Positions 62,496 to 64,000 of a stretch of 64,000 nucleotides of DNA are shown piece after piece (position 1 is the stretch's first letter; each line of letters starts with the position of its first letter). The DNA comes from Ruminococcus sp. HUN007 (GTDB lineage Bacteria; Bacillota; Clostridia; Oscillospirales; Ruminococcaceae), in NCBI RefSeq assembly GCF_000712055.1, contig NZ_JOOA01000002.1, positions 248,001-312,000 of the forward strand. Direction: 5' to 3'. The notes under the pieces are model-generated. The model saw only the letters and a program-made list of their open reading frames with translations. It made no database searches and was not told where the DNA came from. A program made the position numbers and the translations under genes.

Positions 62496-64000
62496 ATGAA
62501 AAAATTAACTGCAGCAATCTTATCAGCATGTTTACTTTCGGCAGCCGTTTCTTCCGTACCGGATCAGACATTTGCCGCAAAGACAAAGGGTGATATCAAC
62601 GGTGACGGAAAGGTCAATTCCACCGATCTTCTTTCAGCACTGAAATATTTAACAGGCGCCTCAGCTAACACTGATATCTCCTCACTTGATATGAACGGTG
62701 ACGGAAAGATCAATATTATCGATTTCATCGATCTTAAAACAAAGATCGTTCCTGAAGCAAAACCTGAAACAAGTGATTTTGAAATAAAGAACGGTGTACT
62801 TTTAAAATATAACGGAACGGACGAAATCGTAAAAATACCTGAAACAGTAACAGAGATCGCCGAACGTGCTTTCTGGAGCAACAGGAATATAGTAGCTGTA
62901 TACATTCCGGGAACAGTAAAGAAGGTTGGAGACAGTGCTTTCTGGAGCTGTGATGCTCTGGAGTTTCTTGATATTGCTGAAGGCGTTGAACATATCGGAG
63001 ACTCACTTACATGGAGCTGCCCTTCATTAAAGGACGTTAATCTTCCTTCTACAATAAAGCTTTCTGCTGATCTTTCAGAAGGACAGCTAAATATTTTTGC
63101 AAACTGCCCGAAACTTAAAATACATCTTTCCGAAAGCGCAAAGGGAAAGAATACTGACAGCGAAAAAATTGCAAAAAACAGTAAGCAGGCCTCAGAATCA
63201 TGGGCAGATACTCCGTATGATTTCAAACCTGTAACTTACGTACCTGCCGACAGATCAAAGATGATAGTGCCGGGAGCATATGAATACGGAAAATTCAGCG
63301 AATTTACCATCCCGGAAGGAACAACAGAGATCGGTGCGAGAGCTTTCCAGTACTGCAAACAGCTTAAGAGCATTATCATTCCGGGCAGTGTAAAGTCGAT
63401 CGGCGTGGATGCCTTTGAATACTGTGAATCACTCACTGACGTATATATCAGTGAAGGCTGTGAAACTCTTGAGTACGGTTCATTCGCATACTGTAAAACT
63501 CTTAAAAACGTTACTCTTCCGGCAAGCATCACTTCAATACACAAAGGTGCTTTCGACCACAGCAAGGATTCTCTGACGATCCACTGCCCTAAGGGATCAT
63601 ATGCAGAAAAATACGCAAATGAAAACAAAATAAAACACGATAACAATGTATCCGGAAAACCGGAAACACCTGCAGTTACAACTACGCCTGCTGTAACTGC
63701 ACCTGCTGTTACAAAAGTTACACAGCCTGTAACTGCTTCCGGAACTGAGATTACAACTACAGCACCTGTAACAACAGTAAAATCTGAAACGACAACCACA
63801 GCAGCGGTCACAACAGTGTCAGCTGCAGCAGTTACAGCACCAGGGGTAACAACACAGGCAGTTACAACTACAGCCGTTTCTGCAGCAAAACCTTTCAGTA
63901 TAAAAACAGCAGCAAAGTTTGCAGTTACATCGAAGAATCTAAACGGAGGTGTATGGGATGACGTAATTTCAAACACATCCAGAGGAAAGAATGCCTCCCC
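62496..64000 (+). CDS. BspA-like LRR surface protein with N-terminal dockerin, 3' end outside window
   Basis: The ATG at 62496 follows TAGGAG. Signal peptide about 1-27; dockerin about 31-88 with DINGDGKVNSTDLL and DMNGDGKINIIDFI. Leucine-rich repeats of the LRR_5/BspA type (about 95-375) include IPETVTEIAERAFWSNRNIV and IIPGSVKSIGVDAFEYCESL. A Thr/Val/Ala-rich linker (about 388-466) follows and the frame stays open to the window end, so at least one further domain is missing. N-terminal dockerin placement is unusual. It probably attaches to the cellulosome or cell surface and binds a protein or polysaccharide. Confidence 0.87.
   Translation, partial: MKKLTAAILSACLLSAAVSSVPDQTFAAKTKGDINGDGKVNSTDLLSALKYLTGASANTDISSLDMNGDGKINIIDFIDLKTKIVPEAKPETSDFEIKNGVLLKYNGTDEIVKIPETVTEIAERAFWSNRNIVAVYIPGTVKKVGDSAFWSCDALEFLDIAEGVEHIGDSLTWSCPSLKDVNLPSTIKLSADLSEGQLNIFANCPKLKIHLSESAKGKNTDSEKIAKNSKQASESWADTPYDFKPVTYVPADRSKMIVPGAYEYGKFSEFTIPEGTTEIGARAFQYCKQLKSIIIPGSVKSIGVDAFEYCESLTDVYISEGCETLEYGSFAYCKTLKNVTLPASITSIHKGAFDHSKDSLTIHCPKGSYAEKYANENKIKHDNNVSGKPETPAVTTTPAVTAPAVTKVTQPVTASGTEITTTAPVTTVKSETTTTAAVTTVSAAAVTAPGVTTQAVTTTAVSAAKPFSIKTAAKFAVTSKNLNGGVWDDVISNTSRGKNAS

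Noticed and set aside
62564..63976. Two long minus-strand frames opposite the LRR/dockerin protein
   Set aside because: The plus strand has a promoter, ribosome-binding site, signal peptide, dockerin and LRRs; the opposite frames have none of these.

Overview
The window looks like chromosomal DNA from a fibre-degrading Firmicute of the Ruminococcus type (Oscillospiraceae). The evidence is AT-rich DNA with strong Gram-positive ribosome-binding sites, sigma-A promoters that almost always have a 17-bp spacer, and five secreted proteins with dockerin-like calcium-binding repeats. One of these is a GH26 beta-mannanase with a CBM35-like module. This taxonomic placement is inferred from gene content, because no rRNA lies in the window.

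Layout. 1-5.2 kb holds small accessory genes and gene remains: a split methyltransferase, a GNAT acetyltransferase, two membrane proteins, an internally deleted hsdM relic, a MerR/TipAS regulator, the first codons of an SDR, a lipoprotein and a duplicated gene tail. 5.2-10.4 kb carries the dockerin mannanase, prephenate dehydrogenase and a diguanylate cyclase. After tRNA-Ser(CGA), 10.8-17.5 kb is a minus-strand operon: FAD-dependent oxidoreductase, CitE-like aldolase, PRTase-TRSP protein, StiP/PELOTA protein, HAD hydrolase and P-loop kinase. This matches the biosynthetic module described for Ter stress systems, but no TerD-type gene is nearby. 17.6-26.7 kb has a P-type heavy-metal ATPase with a large His/Cys repeat and a five-gene MacAB-like ABC exporter operon. 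27-33.5 kb has a C39-like/ricin-like secreted protein, a secreted dockerin protein with repeated YGxP motifs, a ComEC-like metallo-beta-lactamase lipoprotein, a MATE exporter and tRNA-Leu(TAA).

33.8-47.7 kb is accessory and defence-like. It holds an intact RloA/RloB (AbiL-type) pair, an AlbA_2 regulator, a large dockerin metallopeptidase-like protein, and a second ATPase/TOPRIM pair whose ATPase is cut by an IS1182-type element. The element has a visible 7-bp target duplication, and removing it with one duplication copy restores the frame exactly. 47.9-64 kb has an EAL phosphodiesterase with a LacI-like sensor and a beta-helix-like tail, a sortase cluster, lysA, glyA, rarA, a CDF transporter, an AIM24-family protein, a CotH lipoprotein, and the start of a dockerin/LRR surface protein that runs off the window.

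Two features cut across the window. About twelve positions read as a single extra base in a homopolymer that breaks an otherwise good gene, including housekeeping genes; sequencing or assembly error is the likeliest cause, though real slippage is possible. A dispersed palindromic repeat with ends TTAAGGAAACACTGAT...ATCAGCGTTTCCTTAA occurs in at least four intergenic places.
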